In this document: positions 10,023 to 20,009 of the stretch, piece after piece | How positions within the stretch are numbered: position 1 is the stretch's first letter | How the letters are laid out: each line of letters begins with the position of its first letter | Source: Prochlorococcus sp. AG-402-B05 | GTDB taxonomy: Bacteria > Cyanobacteriota > Cyanobacteriia > PCC-6307 > Cyanobiaceae | Length of the DNA: 64,000 bases | Assembly: GCA_003279635.1 (NCBI GenBank) | Contig: QCHK01000004.1 | Coordinates: 1 to 64,000, forward strand | Direction: 5' to 3' | Notes under the pieces: generated by a model | Seen by the model: the letters and a program-made list of their open reading frames with translations, nothing else | What the model was told of the DNA's origin: nothing | Databases searched by the model: none | Program-made: the position numbers and the translations under genes

Positions 10023-11054
10023 TCATTTACTTGCTGTTCTGATTCTAGTTTTATGAATTAACTTTATATATTTTCTTCTCCAATTGTTTTTTGGTAATAT
10101 TCTTGCTATTGGTCTCATTTTACTTCTTCTTTCTTTGTGACTTCTGATTCCAAGTAAAATATCATAAAGAAAATTTAGACTATCTTTCTTGGTTTCAAAA
10201 ATTCCCATTCTTTGAGGCGAACCTTTTTGATCTAAAAGTGGTTTTGTCGCTTCGTAAGCTGGTTTATATTCAAACCAGGGAATAGAGGGCCATAAATGAT
10301 GAACTAAATGATAATTTTGTCCCATTATTAGCAAGTTCATTAATTTACTTGGATAAACTCTTGCATTTTTCCATCTGTTTCTAGACTGAAAAGGTCTATG
10401 TGGTAAATAATCAAAAAATATTCCTAAAGTGACTCCAACCATTAACGCTGGTCCGAACCACAAATTATAAATAACATTCATAAAATTATATTTAATTCCG
10501 GCAATAATTATGCAAATAAATATTCCTCTCTCGATTCCCCATTGCATTAGTTCAAACTTTCTCCAAAGTTTTCTCTCGAAGAAAAAGTATTCATGATAAA
10601 AAAATCTTGGAGCAATTAACCAAATAGGACCAAAAGTGCTAACTATATGATCTGGGTCGTTTTTTGGGTCATTAACATATTTGTGATGCTCAAGATGAAC
10701 TCTTGTGAAAACTGGGAAACTAAAACCTAGTAATATCGCTGACCCATGCCCCATGAATTGATTGACCCATTTATTTGGATGGGCAGCATTGTGGCAGGCA
10801 TCATGAATAACGGTGCCTTCCATATGCAGTGCCAAAAAAGCTAATGCAACTAAAATTGGTAATGGCCAATTCCCTTGATACCACTGCCAAACACTAATTA
10901 TTGCCAGGAAATAACCACCAAAAAAAAGCGCCAAAGTTATGTTTAGAGGCTTGGGCGGGTCGAGATATTCTTGGATCTCGTTTTGCCAGTAACGTAATGA
11001 CTTCAGTTTTTTCGTAGCCTTATTTTTTTCAGACCTCGATAAGCACTGGCTCAT
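10023..11054 (-). CDS. crtR: Beta-carotene hydroxylase CrtR
   Basis: Membrane di-iron hydroxylase that converts beta-carotene to zeaxanthin, the main photoprotective carotenoid of these cells. The histidine clusters of the fatty-acid-desaturase-like fold are visible: HDACHNAAH, HLEHHKYVND and NYHLVHHLWP. Several hydrophobic segments lie between them (about 53-90 and 170-215). The basic N- and C-termini are probably cytoplasmic. The gene lies 48 bases downstream of tRNA-Leu on the same strand. Confidence 0.93.
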   Translation of the reverse strand: MSQCLSRSEKNKATKKLKSLRYWQNEIQEYLDPPKPLNITLALFFGGYFLAIISVWQWYQGNWPLPILVALAFLALHMEGTVIHDACHNAAHPNKWVNQFMGHGSAILLGFSFPVFTRVHLEHHKYVNDPKNDPDHIVSTFGPIWLIAPRFFYHEYFFFERKLWRKFELMQWGIERGIFICIIIAGIKYNFMNVIYNLWFGPALMVGVTLGIFFDYLPHRPFQSRNRWKNARVYPSKLMNLLIMGQNYHLVHHLWPSIPWFEYKPAYEATKPLLDQKGSPQRMGIFETKKDSLNFLYDILLGIRSHKERRSKMRPIARILPKNNWRRKYIKLIHKTRIRTASK

Positions 11055-11102
11055 TGCTGAATATGATTGAGATTAATTGAACTTGTACAGCTTAATTAAA
11101 AA

Positions 11103-11184
11103 TGCCCACCGGGAGACTTGAACTCCCACGACCAAAGTCACTGGTACCTAAAACCAGCGCGTCTACCAATTCCGCCAGGTGGGC
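11103..11184 (-). tRNA. tRNA-Leu (anticodon UAG)
   Basis: An 82-base cloverleaf with a 7-bp acceptor stem (GCCCACC/GGTGGGC), an anticodon stem CTGGT/ACCAG around the loop TTTAGGT, giving anticodon UAG, a long variable arm as expected for leucine, and a T-loop with GTTCAAG. The 3' CCA is not encoded. The whole interval between crtR and the next gene (11055-11387) holds only this tRNA plus about 200 bases of AT-rich sequence without a recognisable feature. Confidence 0.96.
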
Positions 11185-11387
11185 CAAAGGTTTTCACCGA
11201 TTGTAGATTGATTCTAGCAGCTCGTTGATGGCTATTTAAAGACTATTTTTGATTCGTGATCGTAAAAAGATTAAGGTAATTTTTATATTTGTATTTGAGA
11301 CATTTGAAATTTTGGTTTTATGAAGCATGATTTTTAGTTTTTCAATAAGCCTTTATCACTACAAAACAAACTCATATTGAGAAAAAT

Positions 11388-11906
11388 ATGGTTATTTCTA
11401 TTTCTGGATACTTGTTTCTTTTTGTTGGGCTTTTGATATTGGCTTTACCTTTAATGCTTGTGGAATTAAGTAGGCCAAGAGATTGGTTGATGGGCGGACT
11501 TTTTTTATTTTTAGGATTATTTCTGTTAGAGGAGAATGATCTTTTGAGAGGCTCAATAAATTTACTTGTTATTTCTATGGCAATTTTGTATGGAAAAATG
11601 ATTTTAGAAATTATCCAAACTAGGTGGAATCAATTAAGCTCTGAAGAAAAAAAGGGAGTTGGATCTTTTCAGAGGTGGTTTGAATCTTTTAGACAGCTCG
11701 GTCAAAGTTTTGCTTTACTTGGAGCTGGCTTTTTTAATTTTTTTAAAGGTTTCACTACTAAATCTGAAAAACCGTTAAAAGAAAAAAAATGGGTTCATCC
11801 AGAATTGAAAGAAGAAGTCAAGAAGAAAGTAGTTGAAAGATCTGGTTCAACTGATTCCAATAAGATCGGAAATCAAGAATTCGCTGAAAATGAAGAAACT
11901 TCTTGA
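11388..11906 (+). CDS. Conserved membrane protein of unknown function (possibly Ycf66-like)
   Basis: A 172-residue protein with two or three N-terminal membrane helices (about 7-27, 35-50, 56-75), a soluble amphipathic middle, and a lysine- and glutamate-rich C-terminal tail. The size and paired helices recall Ycf66 proteins of cyanobacteria, but I see no diagnostic motif and do not assign it. It precedes ileS by 51 bases on the same strand, an arrangement that may be conserved in picocyanobacteria. Confidence 0.6.
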   Translation: MVISISGYLFLFVGLLILALPLMLVELSRPRDWLMGGLFLFLGLFLLEENDLLRGSINLLVISMAILYGKMILEIIQTRWNQLSSEEKKGVGSFQRWFESFRQLGQSFALLGAGFFNFFKGFTTKSEKPLKEKKWVHPELKEEVKKKVVERSGSTDSNKIGNQEFAENEETS

Positions 11907-11957
11907 TAAGGTTAAAAGACCTCAGGTAACCCTGATGACTGATGAATATTTTTTAAA

Positions 11958-14861
11958 GTGAATAACATCAATAAAAACTCTCAAAAGGATCGTTCCACTT
12001 ACAAAGACACTCTCAACCTTTTGCAGACTAATTTTGGAATGAGGGCAAATGCAACTCTAAGAGAACCTGAGTTGCAAGCTTTTTGGAGAGAAAAAAATAT
12101 AGATTTCGAATTAGGCTTAAATAATACTGGAGAGACTTTTACTTTGCATGATGGCCCGCCATATGCAAATGGAACGCTTCATATGGGGCATGCTCTCAAC
12201 AAAGTATTGAAGGATATAATCAATAAATTTCAAACAATGAAAGGGAAAAAAGTTTGTTATGTCCCTGGATGGGATTGCCATGGATTGCCTATTGAATTGA
12301 AAGTTCTTCAAGCTATGGATAAAAGTCAACGAGCTGAATTAACACCTATTAAGTTGAGAAAAAAAGCTGCTGCTTATGCAAAAAAGCAAGTTTCCCAACA
12401 AATGGATGGTTTTAAAAGATGGGGCGTATGGGGTGACTGGGATCAACCATATTTAAGTTTAGACAAAAAGTTTGAAGCCTCTCAAATCAAGTTGTTTGGT
12501 GAAATGGTCTTTAAGGGATACATATATCGAGGCCTAAAACCAGTTCATTGGAGTCCAAGTTCTCAAACAGCTCTGGCCGAGGCGGAATTAGAATATCCAA
12601 CCGGTCATATTAGCAAAAGTATTTATGTGGGATTTAAAGTTAATCAAATACCAAAAAGATTAACTCAAGAAATTTCTAAGCAAGCTCCAGATCTAATTAA
12701 TTCTGAAGGGAAATTAAAAGAACTAAAACTTGTCATTTGGACTACTACTCCTTGGACAATTCCTGCAAATGAGGCCATTTCTGTTAACCAAAAATTAGAA
12801 TATGTAATTGCACAAAGTTCTGATCGTTCATTGATAATTATTGCTAACGATCTTTTGGAAGAAGTATCTATGAGTGTAGGAATTAATTATGAAAAAAGAG
12901 TATTAATCAAAGGATCGATCTTAGATGGAATTATATATAAACATCCTTTATTTTATAAAATAAGCCCTGTTGTTTTAGGAGGCGATTATATTACAACTGA
13001 ATCCGGAACTGGATTAGTACATACTGCTCCAGGTCATGGTGTTGATGATTTTAATACTGGTAAAAAATATAATTTATCAATTTCTTGCCCAGTTGATGCA
13101 AAGGGTTTTCTAACGAAAGAAGCCGGAAAATATGAAGGTCTAAATGTATTAAAAGATGCTAATAGTGTCATAATAAGTGATCTAATTAATGCTGGATCTT
13201 TGCTTAAAGAAATTCCATATGAGCACAGGTATCCTTATGATTGGAGAACTAAAAAACCAACTATTTTTAGAGCCACAGAACAATGGTTTGCTTCCGTTGA
13301 AGGATTTAGAGATAAAGCCCTTTCTGCTATAGAAGATGTTATTTGGCTTCCTGAATCGGGAAAAAATAGAATTAATTCTATGGTTAGAGAAAGAGGAGAT
13401 TGGTGTATCTCCCGACAAAGGACCTGGGGAGTTCCAATACCAGTATTTTATGAAAAGAATGGACAAGAAATCTTGCTCAATAAAGAAACTATTTCTCATA
13501 TAGCTGATTTATTTTCTGTTCATGGAGCAGATATTTGGTGGGAATATGAAGTGTCTGAGCTATTACCTCCTTCGTATTTAAATCAGGCAGATCGATGGCA
13601 AAAAGGTACTGATACTATGGATGTTTGGTTTGACTCTGGCTCTAGTTGGTCTTCAGTTATTTCTAAGAAAGAAAATTTAAATTATCCAGCAGATTTATAT
13701 TTGGAGGGATCTGATCAACATCGGGGTTGGTTCCAGTCCTCTTTATTAACTTCGGTAGCAGTGAATGAACATGCACCTTTTAAAAAGGTCCTTACACATG
13801 GTTTTGCATTAGATGAGAATGGTAGGAAAATGAGTAAATCCTTAGGAAACATTATTGATCCTTTAGTTATAATTAATGGCGGTTCAAATAAGAAATTAGA
13901 TCCTGCGTATGGAGCTGATGTTTTGAGGTTATGGGTTAGTTCTGTTGATTATTCTGCAGATGTTCCTATTGGATCAAACATACTAAAGCAAATTTCTGAT
14001 GTTTATCGTAAGGTTCGAAATACGTCTAGGTATCTATTAGGTAACCTCTATGATTTTGATTATAAAATTGATTCCATTGATATTGCTAATTTACCATTGT
14101 TAGATAAATGGATGTTGAATAGAACAGCTGAAGTAATTGATGAAATATCAGATGCATACAATAATTTTGAATTTTCGAAATTTTTCCAAACAATTCAAAA
14201 TTTTTGTGTTGTTGATCTATCTAATTTTTACTTAGATATTGCAAAAGATAGGTTGTATGTGAGTTCTAAATCTGACTTTAGAAGAAGAAGTTGTCAGACA
14301 GTTTTATCCTTGGTAATTGAAAAAATATCTGGATTAATTGCACCTGTTTTATGTCATATGGCAGAAGATATTTGGCAGAATATTCCATATGACTTAGAGG
14401 AAGCCTCAGTATTTCAAAGAGGATGGCCTAATGTACCTAAATCATGGCGAAATAGTAGTTTTAATTGTCATGTGACTGAACTCCGTAAACTCAGAGCAGT
14501 TATTAATCGTATGTTGGAGAGTTGTAGAAATAATCAAGCGTTAGGTTCTTCTTTGGAAGCATCAGTAAGGGTTGATATATCTGATGAAAAAGTTCAAGCT
14601 GCTATTGAATGGTTAGCTGAAAGCGAATCTAATAATGTTGATGTATTAAGAGATTGGTTCCTAGTTTCATCTTTACAAATTGGCGGTGAGCCATGGGCTG
14701 AGGTTTTAGTTAGTGAGGACAATGATTATACTTCAGTCGAGATTGCAAAAGCAAGGGGATTTAAGTGTGAAAGATGTTGGCATTATGAAATAGAAATGAG
14801 CAAGAATCCTCAACATACAAATATTTGCAAAAGGTGCGAAAAAGTAGTCTTAGCTATTTAA
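11958..14861 (+). CDS. ileS: Isoleucyl-tRNA synthetase
   Basis: Charges tRNA-Ile and edits misactivated valine. The 967-residue protein has the class I signatures [16 protein letters not shown] (about 59-74) and KMSKS ([10 protein letters not shown], about 624-633), the editing-domain threonine-rich TTTPWT region, and a C-terminal zinc finger with CERCWHYE and CKRCEK. The GTG start is chosen because the conserved [18 protein letters not shown] segment lies upstream of the first internal ATG. A hairpin with a T-tract follows the stop. Confidence 0.97.
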   Translation: MNNINKNSQKDRSTYKDTLNLLQTNFGMRANATLREPELQAFWREKNIDFELGLNNTGETFTLHDGPPYANGTLHMGHALNKVLKDIINKFQTMKGKKVCYVPGWDCHGLPIELKVLQAMDKSQRAELTPIKLRKKAAAYAKKQVSQQMDGFKRWGVWGDWDQPYLSLDKKFEASQIKLFGEMVFKGYIYRGLKPVHWSPSSQTALAEAELEYPTGHISKSIYVGFKVNQIPKRLTQEISKQAPDLINSEGKLKELKLVIWTTTPWTIPANEAISVNQKLEYVIAQSSDRSLIIIANDLLEEVSMSVGINYEKRVLIKGSILDGIIYKHPLFYKISPVVLGGDYITTESGTGLVHTAPGHGVDDFNTGKKYNLSISCPVDAKGFLTKEAGKYEGLNVLKDANSVIISDLINAGSLLKEIPYEHRYPYDWRTKKPTIFRATEQWFASVEGFRDKALSAIEDVIWLPESGKNRINSMVRERGDWCISRQRTWGVPIPVFYEKNGQEILLNKETISHIADLFSVHGADIWWEYEVSELLPPSYLNQADRWQKGTDTMDVWFDSGSSWSSVISKKENLNYPADLYLEGSDQHRGWFQSSLLTSVAVNEHAPFKKVLTHGFALDENGRKMSKSLGNIIDPLVIINGGSNKKLDPAYGADVLRLWVSSVDYSADVPIGSNILKQISDVYRKVRNTSRYLLGNLYDFDYKIDSIDIANLPLLDKWMLNRTAEVIDEISDAYNNFEFSKFFQTIQNFCVVDLSNFYLDIAKDRLYVSSKSDFRRRSCQTVLSLVIEKISGLIAPVLCHMAEDIWQNIPYDLEEASVFQRGWPNVPKSWRNSSFNCHVTELRKLRAVINRMLESCRNNQALGSSLEASVRVDISDEKVQAAIEWLAESESNNVDVLRDWFLVSSLQIGGEPWAEVLVSEDNDYTSVEIAKARGFKCERCWHYEIEMSKNPQHTNICKRCEKVVLAI

Positions 14862-14865
14862 ATAG

Positions 14866-14899
14866 TAATTAACTTTTAATATTAAAGTTATTATTTTTT
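14866..14899 (+). terminator. Probable intrinsic terminator of ileS
   Basis: A stem AACTTT/AAAGTT with a further TAA/TTA extension past a bulged T is followed directly by six T residues. It is AT-rich and weak, but lies 5 bases beyond the ileS stop, and its T-run overlaps the stop of the convergent DUF3177 gene. Confidence 0.5.
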
Positions 14900-15521
14900 A
14901 AAATTTACCGGCGAAACGGCCATTCTTTGGTAATTGGATGATCAACCATTGAAGTAACCCTATTAGATATAAAATTAGTGATAAATATGCGAAAAATGTA
15001 GCAAATCCTGTACTCCAATTACCGTCTAAAACAAATTTTATTAGTGTTTTTGTTGTCATGAATGAATTAAATGGAATTTCTCTCCAATTATCACAATAGT
15101 TCTCATTAATTGAATTCAAACATCTCCAACTAAATATATGAAGTCCAGTATTTATTAAAGACCAAAAGCTTAAAGTCCATCGCCAAATTCTTGTAGTTAA
15201 AGCAATTGGTCTGTAATCAGGCATTTCATCAATTTCTTCATTGAGATCAGACCAAAACCAAATAGAACTGACCATAAGTATGGGTGCAATGAATGAAATT
15301 GATTGACCTAATTGGCTCTCAACACTAAGAAATAAAAGGTTTATCGCATAAATACTAGAAACTTTCCAGTAAATTGATAAAAGTCTATCAATAGAGCTCG
15401 CATTCGATCTTTTTGCCCAAATCAATAGAAATAAGGGGAGACCGAATGCGAAGGTGGCCGCAATTCGATATGAGAGCCAAACTAGAATTTGGAATTGAGG
15501 TTCAGTCAAAAAAAATCTCAT
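14898..15521 (-). CDS. DUF3177 family membrane protein
   Basis: A 207-residue integral membrane protein of the cyanobacterial DUF3177 family; function unknown. Hydrophobic helices are visible near 13-35, 50-66, 73-90, 110-128 and 168-195, and the conserved-looking acidic/proline patch DEMPDYRPIALTTRIWRW connects them. It is convergent with ileS. The 261 bases between it and trmB hold a short palindrome but no recognisable gene. Confidence 0.7.
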   Translation of the reverse strand: MRFFLTEPQFQILVWLSYRIAATFAFGLPLFLLIWAKRSNASSIDRLLSIYWKVSSIYAINLLFLSVESQLGQSISFIAPILMVSSIWFWSDLNEEIDEMPDYRPIALTTRIWRWTLSFWSLINTGLHIFSWRCLNSINENYCDNWREIPFNSFMTTKTLIKFVLDGNWSTGFATFFAYLSLILYLIGLLQWLIIQLPKNGRFAGKF

Positions 15522-15782
15522 TCATATGTATTATCAACCTTAAGGTTATCTTTTTATGATTATTTTTAATTATTAAAGTTTTTTCTCTATATTTTCCTAA
15601 CTTTTAGATTATTTATCCAATTCCTCCCTTGATTGAGTTATGATTATCTAGCGATACAAACAAAATAATTGAAAGACTCTAATCGAAAATTTATAAATTG
15701 GTTTGTCTTCATATCATCTTCTGAAAAATTTAATTGACTTGCTAATATAATAATCTGATTTATTTATTTCAGGTTTCATTTT

Positions 15783-16427
15783 GTGAGACAGCATGTAAAT
15801 CCTTTAAGTCAATTTTTTCAGTTACCATTATCTCTTCCTAGTAAGAATATTCTTTTTGAGAAATCTCACTATCCAATTCATTTAGATATTGGATCCGCAA
15901 AAGGTGAATTTCTGATTGAATTAGCAACAAAATACCCTGACTGGAATTTTGTTGGGCTTGAGATAAGAGAACCTCTTGTTATTTTATGTGAAAAGAAAAG
16001 AAGAAAATTAGAATTGACTAATTTAAAGTTTCTATTTTGTAATGTTAATGTCAGTCTAGATGAATGGTTATCTGACTTATATTTTGGTCAATTAAAAAGA
16101 GTTTCAATTCAATTCCCAGATCCTTGGTTTAAAAGAAAACACTTTAAAAGGAGGCTCCTAAATACTAATATTCTCAATTCAATTGCTAAATCTATGGCTA
16201 AGGATGGCGAAGTATTTATTCAAAGCGATATATTCAAACTTATTGAATATATGACTAATACGATTGATGAAAATAGATATTTTACTAGAAAAAATTTAGG
16301 AGATCTGACGTCAATTGATAAAAATCCTTATAATGTAATGACAGATAGAGAAATATTTTCTCTTAAGAAAAATTTGCTAATTTATAGAGTAATGTATATT
16401 AGAAATAGCCTATTATTCACTAATTAA
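15783..16427 (+). CDS. trmB: tRNA (guanine-N7-)-methyltransferase TrmB
   Basis: SAM-dependent methylation of guanine 46 in tRNA variable loops. The SAM-binding segment HLDIGSAKGEFL is at about residues 38-49, NFVGLEIREPLV follows, and the family motif QFPDPWFKRKHFKRRL is at about 115-130. Length 214 is normal. The start is GTG; no ATG precedes the conserved N-terminal region. It is monocistronic with a TATAAT-like box about 35 bases upstream. Confidence 0.94.
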   Translation: MRQHVNPLSQFFQLPLSLPSKNILFEKSHYPIHLDIGSAKGEFLIELATKYPDWNFVGLEIREPLVILCEKKRRKLELTNLKFLFCNVNVSLDEWLSDLYFGQLKRVSIQFPDPWFKRKHFKRRLLNTNILNSIAKSMAKDGEVFIQSDIFKLIEYMTNTIDENRYFTRKNLGDLTSIDKNPYNVMTDREIFSLKKNLLIYRVMYIRNSLLFTN

Positions 16428-16507
16428 TCAAATTTATAATTAAAATATATGATATGTTTTAATTTAAAGTTTATGTATATAATCATTATTATGAAGTGTG
16501 AACTCAG

Positions 16508-17077
16508 ATGATTGATAACTCCAATTCAGGTACAGTCCTTGGCCCCCGTCAAAAAATTTTTTTAGTTATACTAAGCCTTTTTTTAGTTGTTTCACTATTC
16601 TTTTTTCGAACTGGGTTTAAAGCTAATAAAATGCTTGATCAATTGGCTAAGAACTCCTTGGAACCAGAGAAAGCTTTGTCAAATGGAAAACCTACATTGT
16701 TTGAATTTTATGCGGATTGGTGTGAAGCTTGCAAGGAAATGGCTCCTGACATGGTTAATGCTGAAAAACTGAATTCAAATAAGATAGATATTGTTTTGCT
16801 TAATGTTGATAATTCAAGGTGGTTTGATTTGATTGATAAATATGATGTAAATGGCATTCCTCAATTAACTTTTTTTGACAATCAAGGTGAATTTAAGGGT
16901 TTTTCATTGGGAGTTAGAAAATATAGTGAACTTAATGAAATCTTTCTTGCTTTAATTAATAATTCTGAATTACCCTCTTTCACAACATTATCAAATTCAA
17001 GTAATTTAATTTCTACAAATAATTTAAAAGTGCTAAATAATAATATTAGATCAGAAGGCCCAAGAGATCATAGCTAA
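16508..17077 (+). CDS. txlA: Membrane-anchored thioredoxin-like protein (TxlA/HCF164 type)
   Basis: A 189-residue protein with a short cytoplasmic N-terminus, one membrane helix at about 17-34, and a thioredoxin domain carrying the redox motif WCEAC near residue 74. The helix plus W-C-E-x-C arrangement is typical of cyanobacterial TxlA and plant HCF164, which pass reducing power across the thylakoid membrane for cytochrome b6f haem attachment. The cis-proline loop GIPQLTFFD is present. The 3' end overlaps the convergent thyX by four bases. Confidence 0.85.
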   Translation: MIDNSNSGTVLGPRQKIFLVILSLFLVVSLFFFRTGFKANKMLDQLAKNSLEPEKALSNGKPTLFEFYADWCEACKEMAPDMVNAEKLNSNKIDIVLLNVDNSRWFDLIDKYDVNGIPQLTFFDNQGEFKGFSLGVRKYSELNEIFLALINNSELPSFTTLSNSSNLISTNNLKVLNNNIRSEGPRDHS

Positions 17078-17712
17078 AATAGCCAATTCAAAGCAGATGA
17101 AACTACTGGATATTCTTTTGAAAAAATATTTTTACATTCTTGTGCAATCTCCATATGCTCTTTTTGCGTGCCATGACCAGTTCTAAGATTTATATAATGA
17201 ATCCAGGAACGACATGATCCTGTCATATAAATTCTGGTTGGGGTAGCAAGTGGAAGTACAAATCTTGCACATTCTTTTGCGATTCCAGCTTCTAACATCT
17301 CTTCATAAAGCTCTTTATTTTGAACAAACTGATCTTTAATTTTTTTGTTGAAAGTATTAATAATTTCTTTTGGCAAGTCTGATATAGAATTTTGTCTATT
17401 TTTATTATCTTGTCTTCTTAATTCTGGTATAGGGATTTCTCCTAATTGCATGCTATCTGCATAGCGTTGTGAGAATTCTTGAAAGGTAAATGATCGATGT
17501 CTTAAAATTTGTGCAGCAATTCCTCGAGTAGTTTCTATTTGTAAAGTCATATAAGCTTGCTCAAATACGCTCCAATGTTCGTTCTTAATGCAATACCCAA
17601 TTAGTTTCGTAAAGTCATCATTATCTTGATTCTTTGGATTGCTAACCCTGGCAATATATGCCATGCTTTTTTCAGCGTTTGGCGTAGAGGTTATTAATTG
17701 AATACGACTCAT
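17074..17712 (-). CDS. thyX: Flavin-dependent thymidylate synthase ThyX
   Basis: Makes dTMP from dUMP using methylenetetrahydrofolate and FAD, releasing tetrahydrofolate instead of dihydrofolate. The ThyX signature RHRSFTFQEFSQRYAD is at about residues 71-86, and the C-terminal TGSCRSWIHYINLR segment carries substrate-binding residues. Length 212 is typical. It follows dcd by two bases, so the deaminase that feeds dUTP and the synthase that uses dUMP are coupled. Confidence 0.96.
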   Translation of the reverse strand: MSRIQLITSTPNAEKSMAYIARVSNPKNQDNDDFTKLIGYCIKNEHWSVFEQAYMTLQIETTRGIAAQILRHRSFTFQEFSQRYADSMQLGEIPIPELRRQDNKNRQNSISDLPKEIINTFNKKIKDQFVQNKELYEEMLEAGIAKECARFVLPLATPTRIYMTGSCRSWIHYINLRTGHGTQKEHMEIAQECKNIFSKEYPVVSSALNWLF

Positions 17713-17714
17713 AT

Positions 17715-18308
17715 TTAAACCTTTGCTAGAGTTACTTTTTCTTGTTGATATTGATATTTACCTTTCCTATCACTGTAAGTTGTTTCACAAGGATCTCCTT
17801 CAAAGAAGAGTAATTGACAAATTCCTTCGTCAGCATAAATCCTGCAATCTGCTCCAGAGCTATTACTGAATTCCAGGGTTAGATGACCTTCCCAGCTTGC
17901 TTCAGCAGGAGTTGTATTTACGATTATTCCTAGGCGGGCGTAAGTGCTTTTCCCAAGGCAAATAACTGTAATATTTGGCGGTACTTTCATTTTTTCTAAT
18001 GCAACACCAAGGCCATAAGAGTGTGCAGGTAAAATAAAATATTTCCCATCCTCGTCTTCTTTTAAATCTGTAGGTTCTAAATTGGCAGGATTAAACTTTT
18101 TCGGATTCATTACTGTTCCAGGAACATGCCTGAAAATCAAAAACTCTTTAGAAGAGAGTCGCAAATCATATCCATATGATGAGCAACCAAAGCTTAAAAC
18201 AGGAGATTTTTCTGATTCAGGCTCAAGATGTCTTATTAGTTTTTCTTGAAAAGGTTCAAGCATTCCTAGTGAAGCCTGTTCAGCAATCCAAATATCATTT
18301 TTTAACAT
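17715..18308 (-). CDS. dcd: dCTP deaminase
   Basis: Deaminates dCTP to dUTP, the precursor of dUMP for thymidylate synthesis. Family features include LSFGCSSYGYDLRLS, GKSTYARLGI, and the catalytic-glutamate region TPAEASWEGHLTLEFSN. The 197 residues agree with the monofunctional enzyme. Its start codon directly follows the cobO stop, and thyX begins two bases after its end. Confidence 0.95.
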   Translation of the reverse strand: MLKNDIWIAEQASLGMLEPFQEKLIRHLEPESEKSPVLSFGCSSYGYDLRLSSKEFLIFRHVPGTVMNPKKFNPANLEPTDLKEDEDGKYFILPAHSYGLGVALEKMKVPPNITVICLGKSTYARLGIIVNTTPAEASWEGHLTLEFSNSSGADCRIYADEGICQLLFFEGDPCETTYSDRKGKYQYQQEKVTLAKV

Positions 18309-18905
18309 TTAATTGCAGCGTAATTCAGTGATTTGATCAGCCATTTCAATTACTTTATGAGGGATTGATGGTCCTGTAAGAATAATATCTGTGGATGATG
18401 GTCGATTATTTATCATAAAAATTAAATCATTTTCTTCAATAAAACCAAGACTAATAGCCATTCCTATTTCATCGAGAACGATTTTATCTATTTTTTTTTC
18501 GATTAAACGTGATTTACAAACCCCCCAAAGCTCTTTGATCGCTTTTTCTTCATATTTTCTTTTTAAAGATAAATGTTCTTCCAATATTTCTTCTTGTATG
18601 CACGTTTCAATGGCTGGTCTTAACCATTCAAGTCGCCCGCAAAGATTGATAGCTCCATTTGGTCCTTGGTTGACTCCACCTCTTAAAAATTGAGCTATTA
18701 AAACTTGGCTTCCCAATCCTGCAGATCTAATTGCCTCACTAAGAACAACAGAAAAACTACCTCTAAAAGTAGAAGTGTGGATTTGAACTTGACCTTGTGT
18801 TGCAACTAGTTGTAAAGGCTTTCTAATGGGGGTAGGCCTTAGAGAAGTCTCTTTTGATGGCGATGAACCCCTCTGTCGAGCATTAATGCTCACTCGTGCA
18901 TTCAT
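18309..18905 (-). CDS. cobO: CobO/BtuR-family corrinoid adenosyltransferase homologue lacking the P-loop
   Basis: Homologous to the enzyme that transfers the adenosyl group of ATP to cob(I)alamin or its precursor. The C-terminal half matches well: IVLDEIGMAISLGF, NNRPSSTDIILTGPS and ADQITELR parallel E. coli BtuR. The N-terminal P-loop is lost: where BtuR has GNGKGKTT this protein has STFRGSFS, with no lysine or threonine for phosphate binding. The downstream strand and QFLRGG are kept. It may use another ATP-binding mode or have a changed role. It is the first gene of a group with dcd and thyX and is divergent from ntcA. Confidence 0.8.
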   Translation of the reverse strand: MNARVSINARQRGSSPSKETSLRPTPIRKPLQLVATQGQVQIHTSTFRGSFSVVLSEAIRSAGLGSQVLIAQFLRGGVNQGPNGAINLCGRLEWLRPAIETCIQEEILEEHLSLKRKYEEKAIKELWGVCKSRLIEKKIDKIVLDEIGMAISLGFIEENDLIFMINNRPSSTDIILTGPSIPHKVIEMADQITELRCN

Positions 18906-19056
18906 CTTGATTTTTATCAGAATGTCTTCAAACTAATGTAGCGGCATAAAATTTCTAATCAACCAATTCAACACTATCTGTGGTGTATGGAGTAAAAATA
19001 CTTGGTTATCAAAACTATTAAGGCCCTATTAAGTGATTCAAGAAAAACATGGAAAA

Positions 19057-19070
19057 GTAGTTTTAAATAC
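19057..19070 (+). promoter_or_regulatory. NtcA-type box upstream of ntcA
   Basis: A perfect GTA-N8-TAC palindrome lies 152 bases before the ntcA start, within the 317-base gap between cobO and ntcA. NtcA is known to regulate its own gene in cyanobacteria, so autoregulation is plausible. No TAN3T -10 box lies at the canonical distance of about 22 bases: TAATTT starts 17 bases downstream and TAGAAT 39 bases downstream. The gap holds nothing else I can name. Confidence 0.5.
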
Positions 19071-19222
19071 TTTTAAAATTGCGCCGTAATTTTTTGAGCC
19101 TGAAAAGATAGAATTTTTTAGAAAGAATAGCCTTGGATTATTGACTTAGCTTCAAAAAAGTCGCCATGGCTACATATCGTTTTTTCTTGACTTATTAATG
19201 TTCTTTGAACAATTAATTAAAT

Positions 19223-19954
19223 ATGGTCACTTCGTATCGTGGCTTTACTCGTTTCAACCAACCCAAAAATAGCGAGATGGTTGGTAACTCATCCGCTTCA
19301 TTGCCGCCAAATAAAACTCTCTTAGATGTAATTAAATCTTTGGAGGGTGTTTCTACTGAAACTGTAGATAGATCAAAAACTATTTTTTTTCCTGGTGATC
19401 CTGCTGAAAGGGTTTATTTGATAAGACGTGGTGCAGTTCGATTGAGCAGAGTCTATGAAACAGGTGAAGAAATTACTGTTGCTTTATTGAGAGAAAATAG
19501 TCTGTTTGGAGTTTTATCTTTATTGACAGGTCATAGATCAGATCGTTTTTATCATGCTGTTGCCTTTACTCGTGTGGAACTCGTTTCTGCTCCAGCCACA
19601 TCAGTGAGGAATGCCATTGAGCAAGATGCCTCTGTTGGTTTGCTCCTTTTACAAGGTTTATCAAGTCGAGTACTTCAAACTGAAACAATGATTGAAACTT
19701 TAACTCATAGAGATATGTCTTCTCGTCTCGCAAGCTTTTTACTTGTTTTATGTAGAGATTTTGGTGTACCTGGTGAAAAAGGAGTCACAATTGACTTAAG
19801 ACTCTCTCATCAAGCCATTGCTGAAGCAATAGGTTCAACCAGAGTTACTATTACACGACTACTTGGTGAGTTGAAAAGTTCCTCATTATTGGCAATAGAT
19901 AGGAAGAAAATAACCATATTCGATCCAATAGCTTTAGCAAAAAGATTTAATTGA
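19223..19954 (+). CDS. ntcA: Global nitrogen regulator NtcA
   Basis: CRP-family activator that senses 2-oxoglutarate and switches on ammonium, urea and other nitrogen genes. The effector domain shows [34 protein letters not shown] and [11 protein letters not shown]; the long dimerisation helix follows, and the helix-turn-helix reads [22 protein letters not shown] near 195-216. The N-terminus is about 20 residues longer than in freshwater NtcA, as seen in marine picocyanobacteria; an internal ATG at residue 19 is an alternative start. DUF3084 follows by 55 bases. Confidence 0.97.
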   Translation: MVTSYRGFTRFNQPKNSEMVGNSSASLPPNKTLLDVIKSLEGVSTETVDRSKTIFFPGDPAERVYLIRRGAVRLSRVYETGEEITVALLRENSLFGVLSLLTGHRSDRFYHAVAFTRVELVSAPATSVRNAIEQDASVGLLLLQGLSSRVLQTETMIETLTHRDMSSRLASFLLVLCRDFGVPGEKGVTIDLRLSHQAIAEAIGSTRVTITRLLGELKSSSLLAIDRKKITIFDPIALAKRFN

Positions 19955-20009
19955 AGGCCATAACATACTAAGGTTTAAGAGGTTTGATTAATTCTTCTTC
20001 TTTCTCTCT

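Noticed and set aside
15535..15550. Palindrome AACCTTAAGGTT between DUF3177 and trmB
   Set aside because: Perfect, but only 12 bases, without T-run or spacing to either gene that suggests a function.
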